This document shows positions 12,874 to 14,894 of a stretch of DNA of 14,894 nt, piece by piece. The notes under the pieces were generated by a model, which ran no database searches, was not told where the DNA came from, and saw only the letters and a list, made by a program, of their open reading frames with translations. Source of the stretch: Parachlamydiales bacterium (lineage in GTDB: Bacteria > Chlamydiota > Chlamydiia > Chlamydiales > SM23-39); assembly GCA_003151315.1 (NCBI GenBank), contig PLXF01000131.1:1-14894 (forward strand). Direction: 5' to 3'. The number at the start of each line of letters is the position of its first letter. Positions within the stretch are counted from its first letter, which is position 1. The translations under genes and the position numbers were made by a program.

Positions 12874-14894
12874 GAATATGACTATAACCCCGATGATGGC
12901 TCAATGGCAAGCCTGTAAAGCAGAGAGCCTCGACGCTCTCCTTTTCTTCCGCTTAGGCGATTTTTACGAGGCCTTTTACGAAGATGCGGAAAAAATGGCC
13001 CAAGCGATTAATCTCACCCTCACCTCGAGACAAGGGACCCCCATGTGCGGAGTCCCCTACCACACCGTCGATATGTATATCGATAAATTGATCGGCAAAG
13101 GATTTAAGGTCGCGATCGCCGAACAGATGGAAGATCCTAAATCGGTTAAGGGACTCGTCCAAAGGAAAATCGTCCGGATCGTCACGCCAGGTACTCTCAT
13201 CAGCTCGCAACTTTTGTCCGACAAAAGCCCCAATTACTTCGCCGCCGTCGCCCAAATCGGCTCCCTTTTTGGCTTGGCTCTCCTCGATTTAACAACAGCC
13301 GATTTTAGCGTCTTTGAATTCGATCAGCTCCAGGAATTGATCGACGAGATCTACCGAGTACGCCCCGGCGAATTTCTCGTCTCTAAAAAATTCAACACCG
13401 ATCATCCCCCCTTTTTTAAAGAGCTTTCCCAAAGTTTCCCCTTTTTAACGAATGAAAAAGGGGATAGCACTTTTGATTTGCGTCTTACCCAAGAGGCCCT
13501 GTTAGCTCACTTTAAGATCCATTCGCTCGACGGCTTTGGATTAAAAGGGCAAGTCGCCTCGATTTGTGCGGCCGGAGCTCTATTGTCCCATTTGAAAAAC
13601 CAGTTGAGCGTCCCCTTAGAACCGATCACCTCAATCCGGACGGAGCCCCTCTCCCGCTACATGGCGATCGACCGCTCCGCTCTGCGCAATTTGGAGCTAA
13701 CCGAATCGATGAATGATTGGAGCTCTAAAAACACCTTGTGGGATCTTCTCGACCGGACCGCTACCTCTATGGGGGGACGGGCTTTACGCCATTGGATTAA
13801 ACATCCCCTTCTTTCTTTGCCAGAAATCCACGAAAGGCAAGAGGCGATTAGGACTTTTCTAGCACGCCTCGCTGAAACTGCCCAAATCCGCGAAACGTTA
13901 AATGGCGTACGGGATTTGGAGCGGCTGATGATGAAAATCTCAGCCCGTTATGCTACCCCCAAAGATCTGTTAGCTCTCGGTCTTTCGATGCAACGAGTTC
14001 CCCGGCTGCGCCACTTGATGGCCCAATTTCCCATCGGATCGATCTTGTGCTCTTTGTCCGATCCCACCTTTTTATCGGAGAGGATCACCCAAGCCCTTTC
14101 TGATAATCCCCCTTTTCGCATTGGGGAAGGGGATATTCTCCGCGACGGCTACTCGAGAGATCTCGATGAATTGAGACAACTCGGACGGGAATCGACCTCT
14201 TGGATCGCCCGCTATCAGGTCACTCTACGAGAGGAGACAGGAATTAAAACCTTAAAAGTGGGATTTACAAAAGCGTTCGGCTACTACATCGAGACGACCC
14301 ACGCTAATAGTGAAAAAATCCCTGCCTATTTCCAAAGACGGCAAACTCTCGTCAATGGGGAGCGCTTCACCACGGAAGAGCTGAAAATTTTCGAGCAAAA
14401 AGCGCTCACAGCGGAAGAGCGGGCGAAAGCGATCGAAACCCAGCTTTTTGAAGAGTTGCGCAAAGAGGCGGCGCTAAGTGCAGAACTCGTCTATGCACTA
14501 GCCCGAGAGATCGCTCGGATCGACGCTCTCCTTTCTCTCTCTATCGTCGCCAAGGAAAACGGATATGTGCGTCCCCTGGTGGACAACTCCGATCGATTGG
14601 AAATTATACAGGGTCGCCACCCCATTATCGAACGATCGATTGGCCTATCGCAGTTTATCCCCAACGATACCTTGCTCTCTCTAGAGCAACAGCTCATCTT
14701 GATCACAGGGCCCAATATGGCGGGAAAATCGACCTTTATCCGGCAAGTGGCGCTCATTGTAATTTTAGCCCAAATGGGCTCCTTCGTCCCCGCTACATCG
14801 GCCCATATCGGACTTGTCGACAAAGTGTTTTCCCGCATTGGCGCCAGCGACGATTTGGCCCGCGGGCAATCGACCTTTATGGTGGAGATGACCG
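12872..14894 (+). CDS. mutS: DNA mismatch repair protein MutS, N-terminal three quarters (cut by window edge)
   Basis: MutS recognises mismatches and small loops and, with MutL, starts mismatch repair. The frame is open for 674 codons to the window end; a full MutS is about 850 residues. FRLGDFYEAF at 26-35 is the mismatch-binding region, with F31 and E33 as the Phe-x-Glu that contacts the mispair. YGDFYE-type flanks are followed by the connector and lever domains, and the ATPase has Walker A GPNMAGKST at 613-621. The cut falls in GQSTFMVEMT, just before the conserved ET of the family signature. I use the ATG at 12872; in-frame ATGs at 12878, 12893 and 12896 are alternatives, the last two losing only non-conserved residues. 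No strong Shine-Dalgarno stands out. The start codon shares CATG with the start of the minus-strand neighbour, so its promoter must lie within that gene. Confidence 0.96.
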   Translation, partial: MNMTITPMMAQWQACKAESLDALLFFRLGDFYEAFYEDAEKMAQAINLTLTSRQGTPMCGVPYHTVDMYIDKLIGKGFKVAIAEQMEDPKSVKGLVQRKIVRIVTPGTLISSQLLSDKSPNYFAAVAQIGSLFGLALLDLTTADFSVFEFDQLQELIDEIYRVRPGEFLVSKKFNTDHPPFFKELSQSFPFLTNEKGDSTFDLRLTQEALLAHFKIHSLDGFGLKGQVASICAAGALLSHLKNQLSVPLEPITSIRTEPLSRYMAIDRSALRNLELTESMNDWSSKNTLWDLLDRTATSMGGRALRHWIKHPLLSLPEIHERQEAIRTFLARLAETAQIRETLNGVRDLERLMMKISARYATPKDLLALGLSMQRVPRLRHLMAQFPIGSILCSLSDPTFLSERITQALSDNPPFRIGEGDILRDGYSRDLDELRQLGRESTSWIARYQVTLREETGIKTLKVGFTKAFGYYIETTHANSEKIPAYFQRRQTLVNGERFTTEELKIFEQKALTAEERAKAIETQLFEELRKEAALSAELVYALAREIARIDALLSLSIVAKENGYVRPLVDNSDRLEIIQGRHPIIERSIGLSQFIPNDTLLSLEQQLILITGPNMAGKSTFIRQVALIVILAQMGSFVPATSAHIGLVDKVFSRIGASDDLARGQSTFMVEMT

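Noticed and set aside
14491..14838. Minus-strand frame antisense to the mutS ATPase region
   Set aside because: The plus strand there encodes Walker A and other invariant MutS residues.

Overview
The window looks like a chromosomal segment of a member of the Chlamydiota, probably one of the environmental, amoeba- or protist-associated lineages (Parachlamydia/Waddlia/Criblamydia-like) rather than the Chlamydiaceae. The evidence is gene order. The minus-strand chain sppA/sohB-type protease, polA, coaE, rho matches the order I recall from Chlamydia trachomatis. The right end, mutS divergent from a conserved unknown gene followed by dnaG, also matches chlamydial order. The genes between these two blocks look like host-interaction genes with eukaryotic-type domains. 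Species assignment is inference only.

Left block (1-5049, minus strand; transcription runs sppA, polA, coaE, rho). The four genes are packed with 2-nt gaps or short overlaps: sppA stop 2 nt before the polA ATG, polA/coaE overlap 7 nt, coaE/rho overlap in an ATGA. They encode an S49 membrane protease, a DNA polymerase I with all three activities, dephospho-CoA kinase and the N-terminal 239 residues of transcription terminator Rho (cut by the window edge). A MscS-family mechanosensitive channel gene (5110-6192, plus strand) diverges from sppA across a 60-nt gap.

Accessory island (about 6193-9849). This stretch is visibly more AT-rich and less densely coded than its flanks. In order it holds: an inverted repeat and a GCCGAG-rich intergenic tract; a complete 163-bp MITE-like palindrome with 30-bp perfect ends, including a TA duplication; a small minus-strand gene with a variant RING-H2 zinc-binding pattern; the decayed 3' end of an endonuclease/exonuclease/phosphatase-family gene; a 502-residue protein with an F-box-like N-terminus, three 35-residue tandem repeats and ankyrin-like helical segments; and a minus-strand 238-residue protein with hydrophobic N-terminal stretches and a proline/arginine-rich tail carrying duplicated RRxSFS motifs. 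A RING-like gene beside an F-box-like gene suggests, without proving, a small locus for subverting host ubiquitination.

Right block (9916-14894). On the minus strand, a glycosyltransferase-like conserved protein, dnaG and a DCC-family thiol-disulfide oxidoreductase form a compact run. mutS (plus strand, cut at the right edge within the region after Walker A) starts inside the same CATG that starts the glycosyltransferase-like gene, so both divergent promoters must lie inside coding sequence. I see no tRNA, rRNA or CRISPR array and no complete transposase gene.
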